Origin: Blastocladiella emersonii ATCC 22665
Lineage: Eukaryota > Blastocladiomycota > Blastocladiomycetes > Blastocladiales > Blastocladiaceae
Length of the DNA stretch: 64,000 nucleotides
Assembly (NCBI GenBank): GCA_025594325.1
Contig: JANHCV010000007.1
Location: forward strand, 1,953,171-2,017,170
Reading direction: 5' to 3'
Position 1 is the stretch's first letter, and every line of letters starts with the position of its first letter. Below, in pieces: positions 21,676 through 33,500 of the stretch. The notes under the pieces are model-generated. The model was not told the DNA's origin. It did not search any database and saw only the letters and a list, made by a program, of their open reading frames with translations. Both the position numbers and the translations under genes were made by a program.

Positions 21676-24600
21676 TCACTCGTCGCGCGACCGCGGGAAC
21701 GGCTTGATGCGAATGCGCAGCGCCGTCGCCGACGCGCCTGGCGCTGGTGGCGGGACCGGCGGGTCGTACGCGGCGGGAGGGTACCCCGCATCGTGCGGAC
21801 TCGGCCGCGTCGGGAGCGGCGGGAGCGACACGTGCTCCTCGTCCTCGTCCATCATGACCTCGGACTCGTACGACTCACGGCCGTGCGCCAGCGGCTGCTG
21901 GTGCTGCTCCTGCGCCGTCAGAGCAGGCGCCGGGTGGTACTCGCCCTCGAGCCGCGGCCGCTTGGCTGCGGGCTGGTGGTAATCGGCCGCCGCCTCGTCC
22001 GTCGCAGTCCGCGTGGGCGCGGGCGATGAATCCGCCGTCGAGTCATACCCGGCGTACGCGTCCGCGTCGAGGTCGTCCGTCTCGTCGCCATCGTCGATGC
22101 GCGCCGGCGCCGCCACCATATGCCCGAGCTGCACCACCTCGGGCCGCACGCCCGCGTCCGCCAGCGCCGCCGCCATGGACTGCGACACGTGCGGGCCGAG
22201 CCCAATCGCCTCGGCAATCGTCATCCCGCCGCCGCCCGACGTGGGCCGGGACGGCGGCCGCGGTGGAGCCACGGGGGCGGGCAGCGGGGCGTCGGCACCC
22301 GTGAGCGCCGCAATCAGCGGCGTGATCGTCTGCGGGAGCGGCGGCGGCCGCACCGCCGGGGTCGTGTTGCCCGTGTGACTGGATGCGGCCCGCGAGTGCG
22401 GCGGCTTGCGCGGCGACTTGACCAGCACCTCCGACTCGAGCACGGGCACCCGCGCCGCGGCATGCGCGCCGAGCTTGGCGCCGACCGTCTCGAGGCACGC
22501 CCAGTCGGCCGCCGGATCGCTCGCGTCGAGCCCGCGGAACACGTCTGGGTCGGCGAGCTGCACCACGATGCGCTTGGTCGTGCCGTCCGCCGCAACCGCC
22601 TCGATCGTGACCGTGGCGCCGGGACCCGACGCCGCGTACCGCGCGCGCTGCTGGTGCGCCATGCGCGCCGACTGCTGCGGCGACGGCGCGCGCGACCGCT
22701 TGCCACCGGCCAGCGACCCGTCCAGCTCGAGCATCGACGACGGCTGCCCGCGCCCGATCCGCGTCGGCCGCTCGTCCGCCTCGGCGAGAAGCAGCGCCGC
22801 CGAGGGTGAGACGGGCGCCACCACGCTGGCCGTGTCGCCCGAGAAGGGCGGGTACACGGTGGTGAGCGGCGGCGGGATGTAGCCCGGCGGAATGTACTGC
22901 GACGGGTCGGCCTTGAGCATGTACCGCGGGTTGACCAGCTGGCACAGCGACTCGATGCGCTTGGTCAGCACCGTCTCCTTGGGCCACGGCAACCCGTTGA
23001 TGGTCCCCGCGGCGGACGCGGTCGGCGCCACGGCGGGCGCGGCACCGGCCACGGCGCGGTACGACTCGGCCAGGGCGTAGAACTGGAACTCGGGGTCCTG
23101 CACGATCGCCTCGTACCGACCGTACCCGTGCTTGGCGATCCCGAGCAGCAGCGTCTTGTCGTGGGCGCCCGACTGCCACCAGTCGGGGAGCCCGGCCGCG
23201 CGCTTGGCCTGGCCCAGCACCTTGTCGAGGTGCGCGTACGGCAGCACGTGCGACCGCAGGAACTCGAGGAACTCGATGCGCTTGAACAGCTTCTTGGCCT
23301 TGTCGAGCGTGAACTCGTCGTCGCCGTCGAACCGGTCGCGCGGCCGCTGGCACGGCACGCCCGTGACGCGCGCCAGCTCTGCGTCGAGCAAAAACTTGCA
23401 CTGCGCGACCGTGTGGTAGTAGTACTCGTCGAGCGCCTCGTCCGTCTTGTGCCCGAGGTTGGCCGCGTCCTTGATGGGCTCCCAGTCAATCACCTGGCGT
23501 CGCTCGACACGGCGCTCGAGCCGCCGCTCCACGCGGTGCTGCGGGGCCGCGGCGCCGGCACCGCCGTCCACGTCCATGGCGTCGGGCACCTCGACCTCGA
23601 CTTCCACGTCAAACTCAATGTCCATCTCGCGCAGCTGGATCCCGAGGCAGCACGTGGTGCGGTAGAAATCCGTCCGCTCGCGCTTGTTCCACCGGTTGGC
23701 GCGAGCCGTGGCAGCCGCAGCAGCCGCCGCAGACGCGCGGTCCTGCTCGGCCGACACCGCGGCGGCGTGGCGCTGCGCCTTGGACTGCTGCTGGTGCTGC
23801 GCGGCCTGCTGCGCGGCCTGCTTCCTGCGCTCGCGGACCAGCGTGCTGACGACGCGGCGCAGCCGCGCGCCGATCTCGGACTTGGACGGCCACGCGTACA
23901 GCGTCTGGTCCTCGGGCCCGTCGCCGGCGGCGGCGAGCTGCGCGGGATCCTCGGGCGCGTCGTCGTCCTCGTCGTCATCGTCGTCGTCGACGTGCGTGGC
24001 CGACATGCTCTTGCGGCCCTTCTTGGACGCCTTCTGCAGCTCCTGGAACGTGGCCGGGTCGTAGCGGCGCAGCGAGAAGGCGAGGTCGCGGTCGCGGCGC
24101 ATGGGCTTGAAGACGTGGTACCCGTGCTTGACGATGCCGATCAGCAGGTCGCGGTCCTCGTCGCAGCCCCACCACGGCGCGGGCGGGCGCGACAGCGTCG
24201 GGACCACGAGATCCCGCTTGGCCTCGGCCACGTCGCGCGGCACCAGGTCGTACACCTGCTTGAGCAGCGTGAGCCGCGACACCATGAACTTGACCTTCTT
24301 CTCGACCGCCTCCTTGTACTCGCGCGGCGCCGCGATGAGGAACGACCGGTACTCGGTCACCTGGCGCGGGGTGGCGCCCTCGAACGGCAGTTCGTGGCCC
24401 TGCGGCAGGCAGTACGGCTCGACCTTGTCGCGCAGGATCGCCTCGATGTCGGCGATCGCCGCCGCGTCCTCGTCGGGGTTGAGCTTCGAGATGACGAACC
24501 GGAACAGGTCGCGCGCGCACGGGATCACCTCCTGCACCGTGCGCCGCGGGCACGCCGCGAGCACGCGGTCCCAGTGCCACACGCCAAACACCATGAGCCG

Positions 24601-27600
24601 CCGCTCAAAGTACAGCTTCTCGGTCGGCGACCACTTGTTGACGAACTCGGGGCCATTGGCGCCGGACGCGTCGCCGAGCCCCGACGCGCCGTCGCCGTCG
24701 GCCGTGTGGCCGAGCCGGCTGCCCGCGCGGCGACCCGCGCCACTGGCGGCGCCCGCGTCGCTGCCGGTGCCGTCCTCGTGCTCCTCGAAATCGGTCTCGT
24801 CGTCGTCGTTGCCGTCCTCGAGCAGCGGGCGCGCGTACCGGCCGAGCCCCGTCGGGCCCGACGCGATGGCGCCGGCGCGGACCGACTCCTTGAGCTGCTC
24901 GGTGGCGCGCGCGTGTGAGCGGCGCTGGCGCGGCTCGTCGAGGATGAGCGCCTGGCGCGCGGCGGTCTCAGCGTCGACGACCTCGAGGTCGGCCTTGGAC
25001 GCGAGCTTGTCCCAGAAGAGCGGATCGTTGACGTCGATCTCGACGTTGTCGGTGGCGGACGCGAACGTGGCCTTGGAGAAGATGGACCCGGCGTTGGCCG
25101 AGGCGTCGTGACGGATGACCGTGGCGCGGCGCTCGAGGATCTGGTCAATGTCCTCGTCGCAGAAGGCCGACGAGTCGGCGTCGTCGAGGAAGGCGCCGTA
25201 CGCGCCCTTCTTGAGCAGCTCCTCGACCTCCTTCTTGGACAGCTTGGTCTCGTCGGCGGCGGGCGCGCCGCCCATGGCGCTGTTGGCGTCCATCTTCTGC
25301 AGGATCGCCTTCTCGAGCCCGAGCTTGAGCCCGGCGCGGTCAAACATCTCCTTCTCGTACGTGTTGCGCGTGATGAGGCGGTAGATTTGGACGGGTTTCT
25401 TCTGGCCGATGCGGTGGCACCGCGCCTGCGCCTGGAGGTCGTTTGTCGGGTTCCAGTCCGAGTCCATGATGACGGCCGTGTCGGCGGCCGTGAGGTTGAT
25501 GCCGACGCCGCCGGCGCGCGTGCACAGCAGGAACACGAACGACTCGGAGCCCTCGGCCGAGAACCGGTCGATGGCGGCCTGGCGGTCGGCGCCGCGCACG
25601 TGGCCGTCGATGCGCTCGAAAAAATACCGCTGGCCGCGCAGGTAGTCGGCGAGGATGTCGAGGCACTTGGTCATCTGCGAGAAGATGAGCACCTTGTGGC
25701 CGCCGGCCTTGAGCTTGCGCAGCAGCTTGTCGAGGAGCACGAGCTTGCCCGAGGCCTGGATCATGCACTGGTACTGGGCCTCGGCGCTGGCCGCGGCATT
25801 GGCCTCGTGCACGATCACGTCCTCGGCGCCAGCGAGCAGGTACGGGTGGATGCAGCACTTGCGCAGCTCCATGGCGACGTTGATGAGCGAGGGCAGTGCG
25901 TCGCGGCCCTTGGTGCCCTTCTTGAGCATCGAGAAGTTGCGCTCGAGGATGGCGCGGTACCACTTCTTCTGGATGTTGGTGAGCTCGACCTCGATGACCG
26001 TCTCCTCCTTGATCGGGATCGACTTTTCCACGTCCTCCTTGAGCCGGCGCAGCATGAGCGGCTTGAGCAGGAGCTGCAGCCGCTCGACATCGGCCGAGGT
26101 CTTGAGCGAGCCGTACTGGGCGAGGAACGCCTTCTCGTTGGGGAACGCGTCGGGGTCGAGGAAGTTGAGCAGCGCCCACAGCTCGTCGATCGAGTTCTGC
26201 AGCGGGGTGCCCGTGAGCAGGACGCGGTGGTCCATGGCGAAGCCCTTGAGCAGCTCCGAGATCTTGGACGACTTGTTCTTGAGCTTGTGCGCCTCGTCGA
26301 GCACGCACGCGCGCCAGAAGATGGGCCGCAGCTGCGCGGCGCCGGCCATGACCATCTCGTAGGTGGTGATGAGCACGTCGAACTTGAAGACGCCGGGCAC
26401 GGGCGCGCCGCGGGCGTCCTTCCAGTAGAACTCGGTGTCGACGATCAGGTTGCGGGCGGCGGCGTTGCCGTGGTAGACGATGGCGTTCATGTTGGTCCAG
26501 TTGCGGAACTCGCGCTCCCAGTGCGGGACCGTCGACAGCGGCGCGATGACGAGGAACGGGCCCATGACGCCGTACCGCGAGTACAGCTCGTGCAGGAAGG
26601 CGACCGACTGGACCGTCTTGCCGAGGCCCATCTCGTCGGCCATGATGGACGACTGGCCGCGGATCCAGCAATGCACGAGCCAGTTGACGCCCTCGAGCTG
26701 GTACGCACGCAGCTGGTTGCCGTTCTTGAAGTCGGGCGACTCGGTGTAGGGCACAAACGACTGGCCGGTGCCGGGCCCGGGGCGCACGACGGGGCCGGCC
26801 ATGGAGCGGCGCTTGGCGTCGTTGACGGCGCGGCGCGAGAGGAAGTCGGCGACAGCGTCGGGGTCCCACTCGTCGCAGTCCTCCTTGGCCTCCCAGGAGG
26901 CCTGGTCGTAGGCGAGGTTCTCCCACTTGACGAGGTAGTAGATGGCGGCGGACCCGTCGTGGGCCGTGGCCTCGCCCTCGTCGAGGATGCGGTCGACGCG
27001 CAGGTAGGCTGGGTTGAAGCCCTCGTCGCCCCAGTGCGAGGTGGCCACGCCGTTGGCGGCCTCGGCGGCCTGCTTGTCGAAGAAGCGCTTGATGCGCTGG
27101 CTACCGTTGGTCTGGGCCTCGATGACGCTGGTCGGGACCCACTCGCGGTGCATGTACGACAGGTTCTTGTACTTGACGAGAAACTCGTCCTGCGCGACGT
27201 GCGGTGAGTCCGGGTCGGTGGGGTCGGCGGGCGCGGTGACGGTGCGGTGGACGATGATCTTCTCGACCACGCGGCGCTCGAAGAGGGCAAAGGGGATCTG
27301 GACCGTGTCGTAGGGCACGCGCCACGAGGTACCGGGCGGGGCGTAGAAGCCCGTGGAGCGGCTGCTTGTTGAGTTGGACGCGGCCGAGGAAGATGCGGCG
27401 GCGGCGCGGCGAGACGAGGAGCTGGTGGCAGCGGCGGATGCGGGCGTGCGGCGGCCCGAGGCGGACGAGGACGAGGTGAGGTCGTCGGCGTCGTACTCGT
27501 CATCATCATCGTCGTCGTCGAGGCGGTCGCCACGCGTCATGCGGGCGCTGGCCTGGCGCGCAGCGGACCGGCGGCCGCTACTGCTACTGGCGGTGGTCGA

Positions 27601-28255
27601 GGCGGGCATGGGCGACTTGCCGGCGACACGGGAAGCCGCAGCCGCGAAGCGTGTGGTCTTGCCCGCGACGGCACCGGGGCCAGAGGCGACACGGTGGTGG
27701 TAGGGCTCGGACACGGCGTCGATCTCCTCGTCCTCGGTGGCATTGTCGTTGTCGTCGGAGAGCGACGAGAGGGCGTCGGCCTCGTTGTCCTCCTCCTCGT
27801 CGTCGGTCGAGTCGGTCGGGCGTGAGGAGCGCTTCCGCTTGGCCGACGAGCGCGGGGCCGCGGCGGCAGCGGGTCGCTTGGCGCGGTTCGCGGCGGTGCG
27901 CGAGGACGCGCGGTGTGGTGGCACGGGGAGGTCGGCGAGGACAGGATCCAGGTCCATGGGCGCGGGCGGGTGGTGGTGGGTGTAGGGGTTGGCGGCAAAG
28001 TAGCCGGCGCTGGGCGAGGCGGTTGGGAGCGGCGGGGCCGGAGCGGGAGGGTAGGCCGCGGGACTCACGACGTGGTGATGCGGGAGGTGGTGGCCGTGGA
28101 GGAGCGGCGAGGAGGCGGCGCTCGACGGGTCCGAGGCGGGCGCGCCGTAGTACGGATATTGGTGAGGATAGTCGCCGCCGGACTAGAGGTTTGGTGGGAG
28201 TTGGTGATGGTCAGCGATAGCACGGGCGCCAAGTCGGGGACAGCAAGCGCACCAT
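21676..28255 (-). CDS. CHD6-9/Kismet-type chromatin remodelling ATPase
   Basis: An SNF2-family ATPase that slides nucleosomes, acting in the nucleus; about 2169 residues. The main exon is 21676-28182. The best start is an ATG at 28253-28255 followed at once by a 70-nt intron (28183-28252, GTGCGC..CTCTAG), giving MSGGDYPHQYPYYG. Order: acidic and Ser-rich N-terminus; chromodomain 1 (about 310, DEFLVKYKNLSYMHREW); chromodomain 2 (about 385, YYLVKWENLAYDQASWE); SNF2 ATPase with DEMGLGKTVQS (about 521) and DEAHKLKN (about 628); helicase C with RAGGVGINL and HRIGQKKPVQIYRL (about 930). Two later WW..D..LLIGI.KHGY-type segments (about 1340 and 1665) and the chromodomain wording match the CHD6-9 subfamily better than CHD1. 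The Pro/Ala-rich tail is long. Confidence 0.93.
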
Positions 28256-28986
28256 GGTCGCGGAACGGTCAAGTCGCGTGCGGGGGTGCCGGCGAGGGCA
28301 CGCGAGAGGAGTGCGAGTCTAAGCGAGCGGACAAAGTGAGGACGTGTTGTTGGATGAAGATCAAGGTGTTGGGGAGCGTACCGAGCGGGCGAGCAGGCCG
28401 GTCGAGTCGAGGGCGGCGCGGGTCGCGCTTGGTGCCGCGGACAGCGAGGGCGAGGCGCACGAACGCGGTGCGAGACGCGACGCGGAATCACGCCAGGTCA
28501 GGCGCCGGTCGGGTCAGTCTGCAAGCCGGTCAACTCTACAGCGTGGCCGAGCCGAGGGTGAGAATCCAACCCAGCGTGCATGAAGCGCCGAGCGGATCGG
28601 CCTCGAGCGAAGCGCACCGGCGGGTTCGGGAGGAGCAGAGGGCCTCTCCGTGCGGCGTGGAGGGCTCGCGCGGGAAGTAGTGCTCGCAGCGAAGACGGAC
28701 GGGACGTGGGTGCAGAGTCACCGCGGACACGGGCGGGCAGCGAAGAGCAGCCGGCGGAGGCGGTGGCCGAGGCGGCAAGCAGGGCGGCCGGAGGGTGCAC
28801 GACACTGAGGTGGGAGACTGGGCCGAGCGAGGCGCGCCGTCGTCGTGGTCGCAGAGGGAAGCGGGAAGGCCGGCGTGCGTTCGCCGTCGTGGGTCGCAGT
28901 TGCGGTCGCAGCGATGCAGGGTGGGAGATGCAGCGCAAGCTCACTCGGCAGCGGGGGAGGGGGTGGACGGCGAGCAGAGCGGGCGT

Positions 28987-29019
<33 letters not shown>

Positions 29020-30582
29020 GGGACGAGGGACGGCCGTCGTCGTCGCGGCGTGCCCGCGGCATCGCCGTGCGACGGCTCAGCTCACCCGCCGCCCTCGGCT
29101 CGCCGCCTTTTTCGCCCCGATCCGGCCGCCACGCGTCGCGCTGAACCTCAGCATCGAGCTAGAATCACTCTCCGCCGTGCCACGAGCACCGGGCGATATC
29201 CTGGTGTATTTAGGCGCCATTCCCGCGTATTGGCGGGGCATGCGGGGTATCCGGATACGGCGGCGGGCCCATGGCAACGCGGCGGGCGGGTGCGGCGTGA
29301 GGCGCGCGCACACGCCCACCGCGGCGCACGCGCTCAGGGCGACGACGGCACGGCGGGGCGGCGGCGGGCGCACGGCACCGCGTGGCGTGAAGTCGCGTGA
29401 GCGTTCCCGCCGGCGCGGCGCCCTCCCGCGCTTCTCCACGGTGACGGCGTGGCGGCGCTCGCCGGTTCCCAGAGCCGCCTCGTGCAGGATGACGCTCAGG
29501 TCGTGGCGCGCGTTGCTCCAAGTGCGAGCGAGCGGCGGCCGTCGGTGGTCGCGCTGACGGTGTGGAGGAGTCCCGTGTCCGAGCCTTGAAAAGGCCCAAG
29601 CGCTCGCGTCCGCCACTTGGTGCATCGGCCGCCTGGGGGGCACGGCGAGTGCAGCGACGATGGGTGGCGGTGCCGCTGCGTGGTGAGGTCGGCCGAGCGC
29701 GTCGCAGCTTGTCGCCGCTCCACTTGATCGCCTCACGCAGACGAGCGACGTGTTGTGAGGTTCGCTGGCCCGCGCGACCCGCCCGCGTCTGGGCAGGCGC
29801 GTCTCGCACGCCCAGCGAGCGGGCAGCGCCGGCGCGACGTCGGCTCGGGGCGTGCAACGCGCCCTCCGCGTGTCCCGCAGCGAGGTATCTCCTCCACGAA
29901 GTTGGAGCGCTTGCGTCCGCCACTCGCCGCATCCTCTCATCGCCCGCGTGGACCGAGCGTCGCGACGCTGCACAGCGCGCTGCCTCGAGCTCGGCGCGTC
30001 TCCACTCACCGACCGCGATGACTCGGCGCTAGCTCCAAGCGCGGCGCCGATGACTGTGCCGCACAAGGCGGGCCGCGGCCGGTTGTTCGCCGCGTCCCGC
30101 TCCGTCGCTTCAGCCCGCCCGCACGCGTCCAGCCCGAACGCGTCCCTGGTCGTCGTCTCCTGAGCGGCGCAACGCGTCCATCGCCCGCGGCTGCTGACCA
30201 CGGTCCCGACGGAGGCTCACGTCGGCGGCTACGCGGGGCCGCTGCAGCGACCATGGCCATGACCACGACGCGCTCCTCTCGCAGATCAGCGATGGATCGC
30301 GCAAGGGCAGGGACGGGTGGCGCTGCGCGAGCCGGGCAACCGATCGGGCTCCCGCGCGATTGCCCGCGGGAGCCGCCGTCCCCGCGCCCGTCTCCCCTCC
30401 CCCCTCCCCTCCCCTCCCTCGCCGCGATCCGCCCTCCCTCCCCTCCCTCTCGCCTGCCCGACACTCACGTATCCATGAATTCGCACCGGCCCTGAGCCCG
30501 ATCGTCGCTCCCCTTGCTCCCTGCTCGCACCGTGCCGCCGCAGCCCGACCATCCCCGCGCAACCACCACCATCACCACCGCC
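28256..30582. other. 2.3-kb divergent intergenic region
   Basis: This separates the minus-strand CHD gene from the plus-strand ABC gene, so it holds two promoters. Frames of over 300 codons exist on both strands but are Arg/Ala/Pro-rich without motifs. Two imperfectly similar stretches (around 29590-29640 and 29905-29940, both containing GCGTCCGCCACT) hint at a decayed internal duplication. I see no gene. Confidence 0.5.
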
Positions 30583-33500
30583 ATGGCCGGCACCTCCCCG
30601 CGCCTCCCGCCGGCCTCGCCTGCCGCACCGGCGTCGACCGCCGATCCCGTCTCCCAGATCGCCGACAACGTCGCCGTCCCGCTCGTCGCGCCGCCGCCCG
30701 CCGACGACCGCGACCGCGATCATGCACCATCAAAGTCCGTCAACAGCAGCGCCGAGTCGCTCGTCGCCAAGCGCTCGGCCCCGACCGCTGCCGCTGCCGA
30801 TTCCGGCGCCGAGTCGGTCTCGCAGTCCACGTCGCCGATGCTCGCCGCCAACATCTTCTCGCGCCTGTGCGGCCCTTCTCGCCCTTGCTCCGTCCATGAA
30901 TCGCCCCGCTCACCCCACCTCGCACCCTCCACTAGCTGGTACTCGTGGTGCACCCCGCTGATGCGCGCCGGCTACCACCACCCGCTGCAGGAATCGGACC
31001 TGCTCCCGCTCGGCGAGCCCTTCGCCGCCGACCGCGCCCTCGCCACCTTCCTCGGCCACTTCCGCACCACCCTCGCCGCGTGGCAGACCAAGGTCGGCCT
31101 GCCCACCGCGACGGACCGCAACCCCGCCCTCCACGTCCCCGCGCCGCACCGCGTCCCGCTCGCCGTCATCCTGCGCGCCCTCTACCGCTCCTTCGGCACC
31201 ATGTGGGTCGTCGCCGGCGCCCTCAAGGTCCTCGGCGACGCGACCGCCCTGCTCATCCCCGTCTGCGTCGCCCGCATCGTCGCCATCCTGTCCGATTGCC
31301 AGGCCAGCTTCGCCCCCGCTGCCGCCGCCGACCAGCCTGAGCACTACTGCAACGCCAACGCCGGCTTCGTCACCGTCGCCCTCATGTTCGCGTGCCAGCT
31401 CGTCTCGAGCGTCTCGACCAACGCCTTCTGGCACCTGTCCATGTTCACCGGTCTGCGCGTCCGCACCGCCCTCGTCACCGCCATCTTCGACAAGGCCCTC
31501 AAGCTCAGCAACGCCGCCCGCGCCGCCGAGTGGAACGTCGGCAAGGTCGTCAACCTCGTCTCCACCGACTGCTCGCGCCTCAGCGACCAGGCCGTCCCCT
31601 TCTTCCACCAGCTCTGGACCTGCCCGCTCCAGGTCACCGTCGCCATGATCCTCATGGTCAACTACATTGGCTGGGCCGCCCTCGTCGGCTTCGGCTTCCT
31701 CGCCCTCTTCGTCCCGCTCCAGGGCCGCGCCATGGCCGCCATCGCCGTCATGCGCCGCAAGTCGCAGCGCATCACCGACCGCCGCGTCAAGCTCATCAAC
31801 GAGCTGCTCCAGGGCATCAAGATCGTCAAGCTGCTCGCCTGGGAGCGGCCCTTCCTCGCCAAGGTCGAGGCCGAGCGCGAAAAGGAGCTCTACTACGTGA
31901 CCCGCGTCGCTGTGTGGAAGTCGGCCGTCGTCGGCGTCGCCATCGCCGCGCCCGCCATCGCCGCCGTCTGCGCCTTCTCGACCTACGCCGCCTTCCACCC
32001 GCTCGTCCCCTCGCTCGTCTTCGGCTCGCTCTCGCTCCTCAACCTCGCCCGCATGCCGCTGTGGCAGATCCCGCAGGCCTACGCATACCTCCTCGACGCC
32101 CAGGTCGCGCTCCGCCGCATCACCAACCTGCTCGTCGCCGCCGAGTCCGAGGCCATGCCCACCGTCACCCGCTCCGACGACCCGAACCGCCCCGCCATCG
32201 CCATTGACGCCGCGTCCTTCACGTGGGAGCTCACCGGCGCCACCGGCCCGGTCCCTCCCGCGGCGCCCAGCTCGTCCGAGAAGGAGAAACTCGGCGCGAG
32301 CGACTCGGTCGTCGCGCTCCCGCTCCCGCTCCCGCTCCCGACCTCGTCCGCCGACGACGCTGTGTTCATCCGTGACCTCGACCTGCGCATCCCCAAGGGC
32401 GCGCTCGTTAGCGTCGTTGGAAAGGTGGGCTCCGGCAAGAGCTCCCTGCTCAGCGCCATGATCGGCGAGATGGAGCGCGTCGCCGGGTCGGTCGCCATTG
32501 ACGGCCGCGTTGCGTACTGCCCGCAGATCCCCTTCATCCTCAACGACACGCTGCGCGCCAACGTGACTTTCGGCGCGCCCTTTGACGAGGCCCGCTACAA
32601 CGACGCCATCTACTACAGCGCGCTGCACCGCGACCTCGCACAGCTGCCCGGCGGCGACGCGAGCGAGGTCGGCCAGCAGGGGCTCGTCCTGTCGGGCGGC
32701 CAGCGCGCCCGCACCACCCTCGCGCGCGCCCTCTTCGCCTCGCCGTCAATTCTTCTCGCCGACGATATTTTGGCCGCCCTGGACCAACATGTGGCTGCGT
32801 TCGTCTTCCACAAGTGCCTGCGCGGCCACCTCGCCGGCACCACGCGCGTCCTTGCGACACATAATTTGGCCTATGCGGCGCAGTGCGACTTGGTCCTTTA
32901 CCTGGAAGCCGGCCGCATTGTCGAGCGCGGCACCATCGACGAGATCATGGCCCGCGGCGGGGCGGCCGCCGACCTGTTCCGCGAGTACGCGCACGGCGGC
33001 GCCCAGGACGCCGTGACCGATGCGGGCGCGTCTCACGGCGCTGATTCCGACCCGGACCTCGAGCTCGAGGGCGCGCCGTCCGCTACCGCCCCCGCCCCCG
33101 CCGCGATCGCTCCCGCCGACGAGCAGTTCAACGGCGAGGCCAAGCGCACCGGCGCCACGCTCACGTCGACGGTCGCGGCCGCCGACACCCAGCGCGGCAA
33201 GGTGACGACAACCGAGGAGCGCGAGCTCGGCGCCGTACGCGCCGAATACTACTCGCGCTACGTGGCGTATGCGGGCGGGTGGCTCGTCGCGAGCCTGCTC
33301 ATCGCGTTCGTCGCCGTGACGCAGGGCGTGCGCATCGTCAACGACATTGCCCTCGTGTGGTGGGCCAACGACACGTTCGGCTGGACGCTCGACGCGTACA
33401 TTGGGTTCTACGTCGGCCTCGGCGTGACGCAGGCCGCCATCACGGTCGCGAGCAACGTTGTGTTTGTGTACTCGGGGGTCGTCGCGTCGCGTCACCTGCA

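Noticed and set aside
29077-30201. 374-codon minus-strand frame between the CHD and ABC genes
   Set aside because: Composition is dominated by Arg/Ala/Thr/Pro and there is no motif; overlapping frames on the other strand are just as long.
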